DNA of 64,000 nucleotides, taken from Prorocentrum cordatum. Lineage: Eukaryota; Sar; Dinophyceae; Prorocentrales; Prorocentraceae. Made by a program: the position numbers and the translations under genes. Positions 21,700 through 32,184 of this stretch are shown piece after piece. A model generated the notes under the pieces. It did not search any database. It saw nothing but the letters and a program-made list of their open reading frames with translations, and was not told where the DNA came from. The DNA lies in assembly GCA_963575745.1 (NCBI GenBank), contig CAUYUJ010016466.1, positions 51,001 through 115,000 of the forward strand, read 5' to 3'. Positions within the stretch are counted from its first letter, which is position 1, and each line of letters starts with the position of its first letter.

Positions 21700-22572
21700 T
21701 TAAGGCCTGCTCGAATCTACGAGTCTCATGATGGCATCCATCGTCTTCGAGTCACATCCTAGGCTTTGCCTGGTAGCAGGGGCAGGAAAGGGCGAGCGTC
21801 TGGGCGGGTGCGGCTGGCGCTGAGACGGAGGCACGGGCACGAAGGGCCTACGAGGCCTTCTAGCAGGGGGAGGGGGAGGAGGAGACTCCAGAGGCTCGCG
21901 AGGCGAGGAGGGGTGAGGAAGCACTGAGGCCCTAGGAGGCTCAGGGGCACTATTCAGGCGAGGCTCAGGGGCCTCAGAGGTATTCTGTTCGGCCTGGGCG
22001 AATGCGCTGGCATGTGCTAACAGCGAAGCTGTCCACATCTCAGTACGCGAACGTGTCGATGCACACGTCGAAGCTCGCGCGCTCGCACTCGCAGGGGCTC
22101 TCGTCGGCTGCGCAGTAGCAGGCGTACTCGTCGGAGCACGCGTGGGAGAATACGTAGCTCTCGTATGAGCTCCCGTCGGTAGTGAAGTAGCTGGCGTGCT
22201 CGATGGAGCACGCGTAGATGAAGAAGTATGCTGGCCCGAGACGACTGGTGACTCTGCGATCGCCGATGCAGCCGCTGGGCTCCCCTCGCCTTGCGACGAA
22301 CGTCCACGTGGCGGTCGGTGCCCTCTGCTTCCTCGGGACCGCGTCGCGTGCCTTAGGCGCGAGGCGTGCTCGCAGGCAGTCGGAGGAGGTGAGCGGTGCG
22401 TATCTCCAGTGGCAATATGTGAATTTGTTTGGCTATTCATGTCAACTTCAGCTGTGCTGTGGCCCGCTGTCGTAATATCTGCTGCACTCCCATCGGCAGC
22501 AGCTGTGGTATTCGTATGAATACAAGAGCTCCAATGCGCACAGCTGTGTCGTGTCCAGTGAAATCCGAAAAA
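21700..22572 (-). pseudogene. Ser/Thr/Pro-rich ORF segment of zinc-finger element, copy 2
   Basis: An open minus frame continuing, in a different phase, from the zinc-finger ORF. It is rich in Thr, Ser, Ala and Pro (for example TRAPSSTPATSLPTGAHTRA), ends with a Pro/Arg-rich stretch and stops at 21,700. It is probably a disordered C-terminal linker of the element protein. The strong composition bias makes it hard to tell from a decayed repeat. Confidence 0.35.
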
Positions 22573-22574
22573 AT

Positions 22575-24281
22575 CTACCCCATCAGCGTGTCCTCGAGCT
22601 GCGTCAGCTTCGTGTGCAGGGTCCGCTCCATGTGCACCATCAGTCCCTGGCCTGGCTTGTAGGCCGCCCCCGTCTGGAGGAGCGATTCGTGAATCACACT
22701 CAGATCGAGGTCGGTCCTTGGATTGAAGCTGATCTGCAACTTGCACTGCTCTGAGTTGTGTGCGTCGCTGGCCTTCACGAGCGGTACGAGCTCGGCCACG
22801 TGCTTGATCTCCAGGAGCTTCAGCTTCTCTCCCAGCGCCGTCAGATTCTGCTGATTGCGGCCTCCGACGGACGCGCCTTCCTGATGTAGACCTTCGAGCA
22901 GACCTGCGAAGGCGGCGGTGCTGATCGTGCCGATCTTCACCATCTCCGTGTCGATCTGCGAGCCTGTCGTCGACGTGCGAATCTCTTCTGCCTTTTTTTT
23001 ACCCAAGCTCTCACCCGAGCTCGGATCGCCACAACGCTTTTGGAGCCGGGGGATACCAGGTACGTCTTGATCAGGATTGCGTCGGTCTGCCGCTGTCTCA
23101 TCGCCACGTTCAGCAGTAGTTTCATAACAATGGGGAACATGCGCTGAATGTCTTTCAGATCCATCTCGTCGAGATCTATCTGGTTCAGGTCGACAAGCTT
23201 GGACTTCGATCCACTCTGTTGGTCTCCACGCTTTCTGGGCTGGCGGCGGCGGTGCTTGCGAGCTGGTGCTACATCTTGGGCTGCGCTTGCGGGCTCGCCA
23301 GCGTTGGGGAGTGAGGCCATCCACGACATACGGCCGCGGCGCAGGAAGGTGTACTTCAGCAGTGTGTGCCTGAATCCCACTCAGATCAGTAAAGTTAAGC
23401 TCGCAGTCGTCACTTGGGCAAAACAGCTGCGGGGGGTCGTGCACATCGAAGTTGTAAACCGAGCGATGTTTCAGGCAGCGACCTGAACGATAAGCAGCAG
23501 CGAGATGATTGATAGCAGTCTGTCGGCTCGCGAATGTCGATCGGCAGTTTGGGCACTGGTTCGTGATCGTGAATCGAGTGTGTTCGCATATTCGTCCATG
23601 TTCGCCTCCCTCCCCACTCATAATCTGATGTACTCGGAGCGCTTGTTTTGTTTCCGCAGTGAACAGGCATAGCGCACCATCTTCACACAAAAGGCCACAC
23701 GTGTGGGGGCTACTCCAAGAGACTGTTGCATCTGGAGCACTGCGTGTTGGGGGTGCAGGCTGCTCTAGCCACCACTTGCGCACACGTGCGATCGTGAGCT
23801 TGACAAAAACATCGCGACCAGGTGTAGGTCGAAAAACGTCGAGCAGATCATCTCCAATAACATCTAGACATGCACGACCGTCAGCCAGTACACGTAAAAG
23901 CTTCATATCTTCATAAAACTGCTTGCGCCACGGGTTATGTAGATGTGTGGGGCCTGCACAGTCAGGGCGCACAGGGGCCCAATCGTAGATCATCGTCTCC
24001 GTGGTCTCACATAATAGCTTTCCAAAAACACTGGCCAACAGTTGAGCGTGGTGTGCGGGTTCACGTGCGACTCGTTGCCAGCGTTTAATGCGCATGATCT
24101 GTATGTTCAGCGACGGTGGAACCATCCTCAGCTTCTTCCAGACTGCAATAGTAGGAATCGTGCGTACGACCTCGATCGCGCCAGAGGGGTCATCGATATC
24201 GGTGCCCCGGCGCGTCCCCCCCCCCGGACGCCACGGCAGCGGGCCCAGAATTACCCAGATGACCAAGCTCCACACCAACAA
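22575..24281 (-). pseudogene. C2H2 zinc-finger mobile-element ORF, copy 2 (frameshifted)
   Basis: Minus strand. An N-terminal helical region (KRWQRVAREPAHHAQLLAS, LRVLADGRACLDVIGDDL) precedes three Cys/His fingers: CGLLCEDGALC, ITNQCPNCRSTFASRQTAIN and CPSDDCELNFTDLSGIQAH. Near 23,310-23,345 the reading shifts +1 into SKLVDLNQIDLDEMDLKDIQ and MRQRQTDAILIKTYLVSP. At an A8 run (22,993-23,000) it shifts back by -1 to QIDTEMVKIGTISTAAFAGL and QCKLQISFNPRTDLDLSVIH. The finger and KLQ..NP blocks match copy 1 at 4.1-5.8 kb. The two shifts offset each other, so they are single-base indels, sequencing errors or, at A8, possible slippage. No reverse transcriptase is present. Confidence 0.6.
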
Positions 24282-24440
24282 AGAAATCGGAGCGGCGGGA
24301 TATCGCGGGGGCCGTTTTCAGCGTCGGCGGGATTGGGGGCCGTCGTCAGCATCCAGGAGCCCTCGCTGGGCCTCGGGAGCGTGCAAAAAACGGCCCGGGG
24401 CGAGAAACTGGCCCCGCGGGAAGTGGTCCAGACCCCCGGG
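24280..24440. repeat. dispersed repeat J, diverged copy
   Basis: CGGGAGCGTGCAAAAAACGG, CCCGGGGCGAGAAACTGG and GTCCAGACCCCC are the reversed family-J order. A second copy is at 24,718-24,925. Confidence 0.5.
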
Positions 24441-24717
24441 GCCCACACTTAGTTTCCCCGCCGAGTAGACAAGACACGCGTAGAAGCTTCGGGGATTTAC
24501 GGCACATTCTACACATTTGCGTTGGTAGATTCGGTGGGGAAATCAATCCTGGGGTAAATGGATTGAAACCTGTCGTCGATCCACCATTCGAAAAATCGGA
24601 GCGGTCAGACGCCTGGGCTCCTCCCTCCTATGGGGCGCTGCTGGTGGAGGCCGCGGAGGTCCTCTCCCCTGCGGGGCGCCCCCCAATGGAGGTTGAGGGA
24701 CCGCCCAGATCATGCGC

Positions 24718-24925
24718 CACCCAAACCCAGACGTGATGGCGTCGGGGAAAAATCAAGACGGCAAGGTTTTCGCTATTTTCGGCCCGGGGGGCCCTCGAAG
24801 GGCCTCGGGGCTGTCAGAAAACGACTCGGGACGAAAAACCGGTCCCGGGGAAAGGGTCTGGACTTCCAGGGACGCCGTCCTGACAAAAATCAGGACGTCG
24901 AATGTCTGGGAAAGGATCGGCAACG
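24718..24925. repeat. dispersed repeat J, inverted copy
   Basis: GGCCTCGGGGCTGTCAGAAA, ACGACTCGGGACGAAAAACC and GGTCCCGGGGAAAGGGTCTG are the reverse complement of the block repeated at 36.8-37.9 kb. Confidence 0.7.
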
Positions 24926-25035
24926 AATCTCGCTCTCGGTCGTTCCACACCTTGGAGTGGCGAAAAATCAGGACCGACCGCCAGTGGTTACCGGTCGTTG
25001 TCGGTCGCGTTGCGGTCACCGGTGGCGACCTATAT

Positions 25036-25215
25036 CGGTGGTCTTGCCCGAGGAGGCGGCCGCGGCGGCCGCGGTCCCGCTGGCTGGACGGCCTCTCAGC
25101 CTGGAGCTGGTGGAGGAGGCGGCGGCGGCGCGCGCGCATTGGCGGGTGCGCTGGCGCGGGCCGGCGGCCGCGCTCTGCTGGCTGCCCCAAGCCGTGCGGG
25201 AGGCGCGGGCAGCTC
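25036..25215 (+). other. orphan coding-like island, plus strand
   Basis: Open plus frame with about 84 percent GC3: VVLPEEAAAAAAVPLAGRPL and HWRVRWRGPAAALCWLPQAV. The preceding TCTTGCCCGAG could be an acceptor. Minus frames in the same block are also open (RPKLRELLIREAAERSAEPA), so the strand is not settled. Function unknown. Confidence 0.3.
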
Positions 25216-25622
25216 CAGCGCCGGCTCGGCGCTGCGCTCGGCAGCCTCCCGGATCAGGAGCTCGCGGAGCTTCGGGCGCGACTTCAAGGGGGAGCGAAAA
25301 GGGGGGGGGAGACAGGTGCCCTTTTCGGGCCCTGAAGGCCCCCTCCTGGGCCCTCCCGGGCCCTTTTTCGGAAGCCCTCGCTGCCGACCCCCCCCTCATT
25401 CATCGCCCCCTGTCAATTCGCGCCCAAGAGCTATGGCTAGGTCGGGCATGTCCTCCTAGGCTAGGTCGGCTATGGCTAGGTCGGATCTTGGATAAAAAAT
25501 GAGCCATTATGAAAACAGCACGCCCCGAAATAGTCCAAACGTCGTCCCCAGAGCATGTTTCGACTCGTTTTGGACCTGCCTCCTGCATGGGGACATGCCC
25601 GGCTTCAAGCTACGGGCCACAC

Positions 25623-25746
25623 GGCTGCTGGCATCGGCGCCGCGGCAGGCCGCGGGCCCCAGGCCGTCGGCGGCCTGCCGCGGCCGCGGCAACCGCGCGG
25701 CGTCGGTCGCGCGCCCCGCAGGGCCGGGGCGCGCTGGGACGGCGGC
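25623..25746 (-). CDS. CNBD gene, exon 12 (candidate)
   Basis: Minus-strand island after CGGCAGCAG, reading AAVPARPGPAGRATDAARLP, then RPRQAADGLGPAACRGADAS. It leaves in phase 1 at GTGTGG. Entry phase 0 matches exon 11; exit phase 1 matches exon 13. The segment is Ala/Pro/Gly/Arg-rich and probably disordered. The opposite strand is also open and GC-rich, so the call rests on phase continuity. Confidence 0.3.
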
Positions 25747-25787
25747 CTGCTGCCGCCGATGCACTGCGCTTGCTGCCGCTGCTGCTG

Positions 25788-26170
25788 CCGCTGCTGCTTG
25801 CTGCTGCTGCTGCTGCTGCTGCCGCTGCCGCTGCCGCTGCTGCTGCCTTCTCTTCTGGTCCTCCATCCCCCATTCAGCTCTCCTCTTCCTCTCAGGCCAC
25901 ACAGCGACCTCCCGCGCAGTCGAAAGAAAACCTGTATGGCAGGGATGGCGCTCCAGAGTGCGCTCAAGCCGCGCCGCCGAGCCTGGGGCGCGCCATAGTT
26001 TGACTGCCACAACGCTTCCGGGTGAATACGCTCTTGCCCCTCCGCCTCCTCCTCCTCCTCCTCCTCCTCCTCCTCGTCCTCCTCCTCCTCCTCCTCCACC
26101 TCCTCATTATTACTATCCTCCTCCTCCTCCTTCTCCTCCTCCTCTTCCTCCTCCTCCTCATTCTCTTCCT
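25788..26170. repeat. TGC and CTC triplet tracts
   Basis: (CTG)n-type triplets at 25,788-25,852 and (CTC)n at 26,040-26,170. Two copies of TCCTCGATGGCGAG follow at about 26,186 and 26,250. No gene is seen from 26,170 to 26,750. Confidence 0.9.
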
Positions 26171-26749
26171 CCGTCCCTCCCTCCTCCTCGATGGCGAGAA
26201 GCAGTGGCAGGCGGCCTCCTCATTCTCTCCCTCCTTCCCTCCCTCCTCCTCGATGGCGAGGAGCAGTGGCAGGCGGCGGAACCAGGACGACGCAGAACAG
26301 CGGGCATGCGCAGCGGGCGAGGTGGTCAGAGAGGCCCGCTGCGGCTGCCAGCTGCCGCCCGCGGCCGCGTGCACTGGGCGAGGGCAGTGCGCGTCTACGG
26401 GCGACACATTGGAAGGGTTTGGCTCGTAGGCCGAAAAATAGCTACTGAAAAAGGTTATGGCTCAAGTTCGCCATCATGGTCGCGCCCGCGCGGCTCCCAG
26501 GCTGTACACAACTTCTTTGGGGAGACATCGCTTTTGAGCCTCTGGAGCCCATCGCGATGGTAGTCGCTGCGATGAGCCAAGCCATCAACCTCCGAGAAAG
26601 AGACGGGGGGAAGAGAAAGACATAGAGAGAAACATGATACTACGAAAAATAACTATAAAAGACAAACAACCAAACAACCAAACACACAGAACAAGCAAAC
26701 AAGCATGCGCACAAACAAACAAACAAACACATCAAGGAAAACATATCCC

Positions 26750-26872
26750 GAAAGAATTCTTGGATCGACGCCGGATCCCCCTGGCGGCGCCTCCAGCGCC
26801 GCCTCGAGTGAACTCCACGCGTCAGGGAGAGGGGTCCAAGCGCCGGCACAAGAAATCCGAATGGACCTCCAA
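26750..26872. mobile_element. hairpin element B, copy 1
   Basis: TTCTTGGATCGACGCCGGAT at the left and GCGCCGGCACAAGAAATCCG at the right form the arms. The centre is GCGGCGCCTCCAGCGCC. Eight related hairpins occur in the window. Confidence 0.6.
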
Positions 26873-27157
26873 AAGTTTGTGTGTGTGCCGTGTCCTTCTT
26901 ATCGTGCCGCTTCTCCTCACTATGATCATACTATAATTATTATCCTCCTTCTTCTTATTATTCCTCTTCTATCGGAGCAGGGCGAGTTGAGACAACGGCA
27001 ACTCGAAATGGATCCCAAGTCACCGCCCAGGGGTTCCGAACGCACCAGCTGTCCGAGCTGCGTCTGGCCGTGCTCGCATGCTTAATATTATTCTGATTTG
27101 AAGAGGGTGAGAGATCGAGAGAGATACAAGTCACACCACACCAACAATTACGTGTAT

Positions 27158-27212
27158 ATATAAATATATATATAGAGAGAGAGAGAGAGAGAAAAAAAAA
27201 AAAAAAGAAGAC

Positions 27213-27280
<68 letters not shown>

Positions 27281-27284
27281 GGCA
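27158..27284. repeat. GA, poly-A and GACA repeats
   Basis: (TATA)n, (GA)n, A15 and then (GACA)n to 27,283. No gene from 26,880 to 27,660. Confidence 0.95.
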
Positions 27285-27659
27285 GAGAGAAAGAGAGATA
27301 GAGAGAGAACACAAAAAAGAGATGGGATGGGAACCGCGCGTGTACACACTGAGGTGTCTGGGCCCTCCCTCATGAAGCGCTGCAGACACGCCACAGGACA
27401 GTTTGCAGTGCATTGCACTGGGCCCTTCACGTGACCCCACCAGCCAAACCACAAACAATGCCCAGTCGAGTTGCTCCGATCAGGGATGTGGAGGAGCATG
27501 CCGTGGAATAGACAGCGGGGAAAGCTGCTGCACCCCATCATGGGGAGGGTGGAGGAGGAATCGGAGGAGGCGGAAGGTAAGAGAAGGAGGGAGGGAAAAC
27601 AAGCGGATGGGGAAGAAGAGGAGGAGTAAGAGGAGGGCGAGCAGAAAAGCGGCCAGAGG

Positions 27660-27890
27660 CCTCTTACACGTCTCTCGGAGTCTCTTCGGATGTCTCTTGA
27701 GAGTTTCTTGGGGTCCCATTGGGGTGTCTTGGTGGCCTCTTGGAGCATATTGGGTGCCTCGGGAGAGCCTCTTGGGACCTCTTCGGGGTCTCTTGGGAGC
27801 CTCTTGGGGCCTCCTGGGTGCCTCTTCGGGCTGCCTTGGAGCATCCTTGGGAGCCTTGGGGGCCGTATTGGGGCCATCCTGTAGGAAGTT
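27660..27890. repeat. decamer array, reverse orientation
   Basis: TCTTGGGAGCCTCTTGGGGC-type units, the reverse complement of the 6-kb and 18-kb arrays. It ends in GTTGATCAAGAAACAAGG, the array head. Confidence 0.85.
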
Positions 27891-27999
27891 GATCAAGAAA
27901 CAAGGAGGTCATTGTAGCCCCTCTCCCCCGAAGACGCCGAAATGGGTTCCAAACCAAATCCGCTGTTATGTTCGCCAGCGTGGACCACAAACACTGCGC

Positions 28000-28640
28000 G
28001 TCTAGCAGCATGTGTTGTGCAATCTACGTGGGGCAATATGTGTGGTGCAAGCTACGCGGCGGAATCTATGCCGTGCAGCCTACGCGGTGCAACCGACGGG
28101 TGTGCACTTGCAATATATATATATATATATATATATATGCGGCGCAATCCAGGTGGTGCAATATATGTTGTGCAAACTACGTGGGACAAAACATGTGGTG
28201 CACCATGCATTGTACAGTCGGCGTGGTGACATACACATATATATATATATATGTATATGGGTGCGTGTATGTATGTATCTATAAATATGTGTGTGCTGTG
28301 CAAACAAGATGGTGCAACATACGATGTGCCACCGATGTGGAGCAACATCTGCTTTGCACTCGATGCTGACAGAACTATGTGGTGCGACCTGCGTGGCGCC
28401 GTCTATGTGGAGCAGTCTACGCGGTGCAATGTATGTTTGTGGTGCAACCTATGTGGTGCAATTACTATTATGTGCTCGCAATGAATTGTCAACTTCACTG
28501 TTCGCGCAATCATCCCGCCTACACACCCGCAATTTCATTTGCATGAGCCATGAGGCGGCGATTGCGATGAGGGCTTGGTGTTGGCTACTGCATCTCTGCG
28601 GCCGCGCTCGCCCGCGCATGCCCGCGCGCGCATCGGCCAG
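28000..28640. repeat. compound repeat G, copy 2 (inverted)
   Basis: A GTGGTGCAACCTACG-type array at 28,005-28,465 interrupted by two AT tracts. A head follows at 28,475-28,640, with GGCGGCGATTGCGATGAGGG and GCGGCCGCGCTCGCCCGCGC. It is the reverse complement of 14,880-15,380 in layout and sequence. Confidence 0.75.
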
Positions 28641-28674
28641 CTAGGTACACCCCCATTATTTGACCGATCTGCTC

Positions 28675-28942
28675 CAAGGTGGCCCCGCGATGCCCTCAAG
28701 ATGGTCCCCAAGCTCCAAGACGTCCCCAAGACGGCCCCAAAAAGTGCCAAGGGGCCACCAAGGGCCCCCAAGAGGCTGCCAAGAGACCCCCAAGAGGCCC
28801 CAAGAGGCTCTCCCGAGGCACCCAAAACGTTCCACGAGGCCCCTGGCACCGCCACGAGGCCCAAAAGACGCCCCAAAAAGACCCCGAGAAACTCTCAAGA
28901 GATAAGCGAAGAGACTCCAAAAACCATCCCAAATGCCTCTGG
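28675..28942. repeat. decamer array
   Basis: CCCCAAGACG and CCCCCAAGAGGC units, preceded by the array-head motif TTATTTGACCGATCTGCTCC. Confidence 0.85.
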
Positions 28943-29419
28943 CATTTCTGCTCGCTCTCCTCCTCCTCCTCATCATCACCATCATACTCCTCATACTCCT
29001 CCTCCTACTCCCCCTCCTCCTCTTCCTGTTCCTCATCCGTGTGTTCCTCCTCCTCCTCCCTCCTCCCGCCTCCCCATCCCCCTCCCCATCTCCCTCCTCC
29101 TCTTCCGATTTCTCCTCCATCCTCCCCCTTTTGGGGTACGGCGGCTTCCCCAGCCCTTCATTCTATGCATGCTCCTCCACATCCCTGATCAGGGCAACTC
29201 GCCTGGGCATCGTTTGGGACGTGCTGCCTGGGCATCGTTTGGGACGTGCTGGTGGGATTACTTTTTTGGGTTCGCGGCTCCAAGGCGAGGGACATGGAGC
29301 GAGCACAACGTCCGGGGCGCGGTACGTAGATCATTGGCGCGAGATTGCCGCGGAGCGTCTAGAGCAGGGACCACCAAACACTTCCCATGACTCGAGCGGG
29401 GGGCGGTCTGGGAGCAGAA

Positions 29420-29454
<35 letters not shown>

Positions 29455-29510
29455 CAGAGAGAGCGAGAGGGCGAGAGAGACAGAGAGAGAGAGAGAGCGC
29501 AAAAGGCCTC
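28943..29510. repeat. CTC-rich, spacer and GA tract
   Basis: CTC/ATC triplets to 29,130, a duplicated GGGCATCGTTTGGGACGTGC (29,208 and 29,230), then (GA)n at 29,418-29,500. No gene recognised. Confidence 0.8.
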
Positions 29511-29522
29511 GCGCCCTCACGC

Positions 29523-29664
29523 CTCGGCCAGCCTGGCGCAGGCCGCGGGCCCCGGCAGCGAGCGCACCCGGCGCAGCCGGGCGCAGGCCCCGCCGAGGTC
29601 GGGCCGCGGCTCCTCCGCGGGGCGCACCGCTCCTCCGTGCGGCTCGGGGAGGAGGCGGGGCGCG
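29523..29664 (-). CDS. CNBD gene, exon 11 (candidate)
   Basis: Minus-strand island after CCGCTGCAG, reading PRLLPEPHGGAVRPAEEP and RPDLGGACARLRRVRSLPGP, then AACARLAE, with almost every third base G or C. The 5' site is GCGTGA (GC donor); reading through it gives TGA within two codons. It enters in phase 2 and leaves in phase 0, matching exons 10 and 12. The plus strand is also open and GC-rich, so strand is supported mainly by phase. Confidence 0.4.
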
Positions 29665-29669
29665 CTGCA

Positions 29670-30430
29670 GCGGCCGGCGGCGGACCCCTGGCGGGCCGCC
29701 GAGGGTTTGCTCTGTTTCGGCCAGTGGCCCCAGGTGGTCCCGACCTCGCGTAGGGGATCGACGGCAGAATTGGTCCGTCCCGAAACTGATTTCCACGTCG
29801 AATCTCTTGAGCGAGTGCGTGGGAGTGCCGTGGACCTACCCGAATTCCACCCATGTTCCATGGATTCGACAAAAAAAAAACACCTTTGAGGTGAATAAAT
29901 GCTGCAGTCGATGCCTCACTCGACGACCACAACCCATGGAGGTGGTTTTCGCCCAAGACCATGTTTGATAGCCCTGGCACCCGAGAACTAGAGCAACACA
30001 GAACTGCATAAACATTTGGCCGGGGCCTTGGATGAAGAACCATCGGATAAGGAAGTCAGGGACTGGAAGCCTTTGGAACTCCAATCGTGGATTGGCCACG
30101 GACACGACTGCTGCCCGCATCAGATCAGGACTGGAATCACGCGCGCGCTTCGCGCGTGCTTAGATTTTAGCACGCTCCAGCCCTCGACCACAAGACAGCT
30201 GCACGTGTAAACGAGGAACAGCTGGGACGGGAATGACAAGGACACCCTCAGAGGGCCAAGGAGGGAGGCCTCACCACAGGCCTCTACCTATTACCTCCTC
30301 CTCCTCCTTCTGTTCCTCATCTTTCCTCCTCACTCCTCCAACCTCACCGTCCCTCATTCATTCCTCGGGCACCCATTCGTCCCATCCATCACCATCTCTA
30401 CTGTCTGCTTCTTCATCCTCCTTCTCCCAT
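29670..30430. other. spacer, no gene recognised
   Basis: Unique-looking sequence with an A10 run near 29,871. It precedes the DIRS-like element and may contain further decayed 5' parts of it. Confidence 0.4.
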
Positions 30431-30493
30431 ACTCCCCCCTCCCTTTTCCGCGCATCCTCGCCTCTTCTTCGGAGCTCGGAGGCTTTTGGGAAG

Positions 30494-30720
30494 CACCTGG
30501 TGCCCCTGGTGGACAACCTGCCCCAGACCCTAGCGGCCACGAAAGGACGAGCTCGTTAAACTACATCTTAGATAGCCCTTTCGGAAATCAACTGCCCTCA
30601 ACCTTGCTTCTGGATCCCGTTTCTACACCCGTTGGATCGCCTCAGAGCTCAACCCGTGTGATCCGCACTCACGTGGGCTCCGATTGCTTCTCTGGCGGCC
30701 GTTTGCCGCGGGCCAGGGCG
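30494..30720 (+). pseudogene. RNase H C-terminal fragment
   Basis: LVDNLPQTLAATKGRAR at about 30,505-30,555 resembles the VDN..(V/T)LA..KGRA strand-helix of retroelement RNase H. After two stops and frame changes comes FYTRWIASELNPCDPHSRG (about 30,620-30,680), the W(I/V)(P/A)SE.N..D..SRG signature near the end of these domains. Order and spacing fit one domain broken by indels. Confidence 0.65.
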
Positions 30721-30739
30721 TCCGCCAGTGCAACGGCCG

Positions 30740-31960
30740 CGCCGGATGCCCCGCCGCGCGCCCCCGACGCCGGAGGGCAGTCGACAGGCGGTCACGCGAG
30801 CCAGCCTGTCGCGCAGACTGCTGCTGACCGACCGGCGGCGGATCGCGGGGCTCACTCCGCTGCAGCAGCTGGCGGTCATGGAGACCGCCGCGAGGACGGG
30901 TATCGCTCGGCGTGCTGGAAGGTCACGGACGACTGCATCGGCCACCTGGATTCGTGGAGCACGATTCTGGAGCTGTTGGAGGCTCGGAAATTGGCACCAA
31001 CACCAACACAGGGCGTTGCCTCCACCAGGGGAAGATGATCCTAGCTTTCGGTGTTTGTGGTAACCTTTCGGCCGCCTAGGAAGCCAGAATATCACCACCG
31101 TCACCGAGATTGGGATTCTCTCCCCTCGGTAGAGGCACAGCGCCGATATTGGTGCTGGTGTCAACCTCTAGGCCTCCGAAGCTGGGCCTCGCGGTGGCGA
31201 GCCTCCTGTCACAACCAGTGCGCCACGGCCGAGGGGAGCCGGCTGCTCGCCGCACTGTGCCACTTCTGGGCGGAGGCACGCTGGGCGGGCAAGGCTGGCC
31301 TCGCGCAGGGCTGGCGCGCGGCCATCGCTTGGTGGAGGGGCCCCAGCTTCCCTCGGTCCCCGCTGCCACGGTCGGCGTCTTTCGCGACAGCAGGGGTTGC
31401 CGTGGCCCTGGAACGACCGAAGATGGCGTGGTGGACCATGATCTGTTTCGTGTGCTACCTCAGGCTGCATGAGCGCCTCGAATTCATGCCTCGTCATCTT
31501 GTGGGCCCCACATCCTCGGCCGGGCCCGCCCATCAGTCGTGGGGGCTCCTCCTTCACGATGGGGCGGCGACCCAGCCGGGCACGACAGGGCTCTTCGAGG
31601 AGTCCGTGCTCGTGGACCTGGACATCTGTCTCTGTTGGCTGCGAGACCGGACGAGCTCCTGAGGCCGGTCGGCCCCACGGAGCTCCGCACGGTCTTTGCT
31701 CGAGCGGCGTCGCTGCTGGGCCTGGAGAGGCTGAGGCCACGTCTGTATCCCCTCGGGCACGGCGGAGCCCACCCACGACCTGCTGGCCAGCCGCCGGACA
31801 GTCGAGCAGGCCAAGCGCAGCGCGCGTTCGGAGGCGGCCGCGTCCATGGCCATATGCGCCAGGGAGTCCACACTGCTGCGCGAGCTCGGCCTCGCCCCGA
31901 ACGCCAGCTTCGCGCGCGGCGAGCCGGTGGGGCGGCCCTCCCAGCAGATCGTGGCGTCGG
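30740..31960 (+). pseudogene. tyrosine recombinase, inactivated
   Basis: N-terminal helices: LTPLQQLAVMETAAR and TILELLEAR, then SRLLAALCHFWAEARW and AGLAQGWRAAIAWWR. Catalytic domain: MICFVCYLRLHERLEF carries the first arginine, and LLLHDGAATQPGTTGLF is the beta-hairpin region. LGLERLRPRLY leads to LYPLGHGGAH, where the family has LRHGGAS; the arginine codon is GGG at 31,755-31,757. A frame change then gives HDLLASRRTVEQAKR, but the expected RGRW box is SARS. SMAICARESTLLREL follows; the usual tyrosine is cysteine in this reading. Loss of Arg II, the W box and the tyrosine makes activity very unlikely. Family assignment is from motif order. Confidence 0.7.
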
Positions 31961-32184
31961 GCTCTTCTTCCTGCGGGCGTGCCTCGTCCACCGGGTGCCG
32001 GCCTTGCTGAAGCTGCAGCTCGGGCACCTCGCCGAAGCGGGGACCGCTGGGCCCCCGGGCGGCCCAGCGGCCTGCAACTGGCCCGCGGCCGCCAGCGCGG
32101 AGGCCGGCTGGGCGGCGCACCACCGCCGAGCCGCTCGGCTGCCGGCGTTGCCCGTCGGAGTTCCAGACCGCCCTGCAAGGGGCG

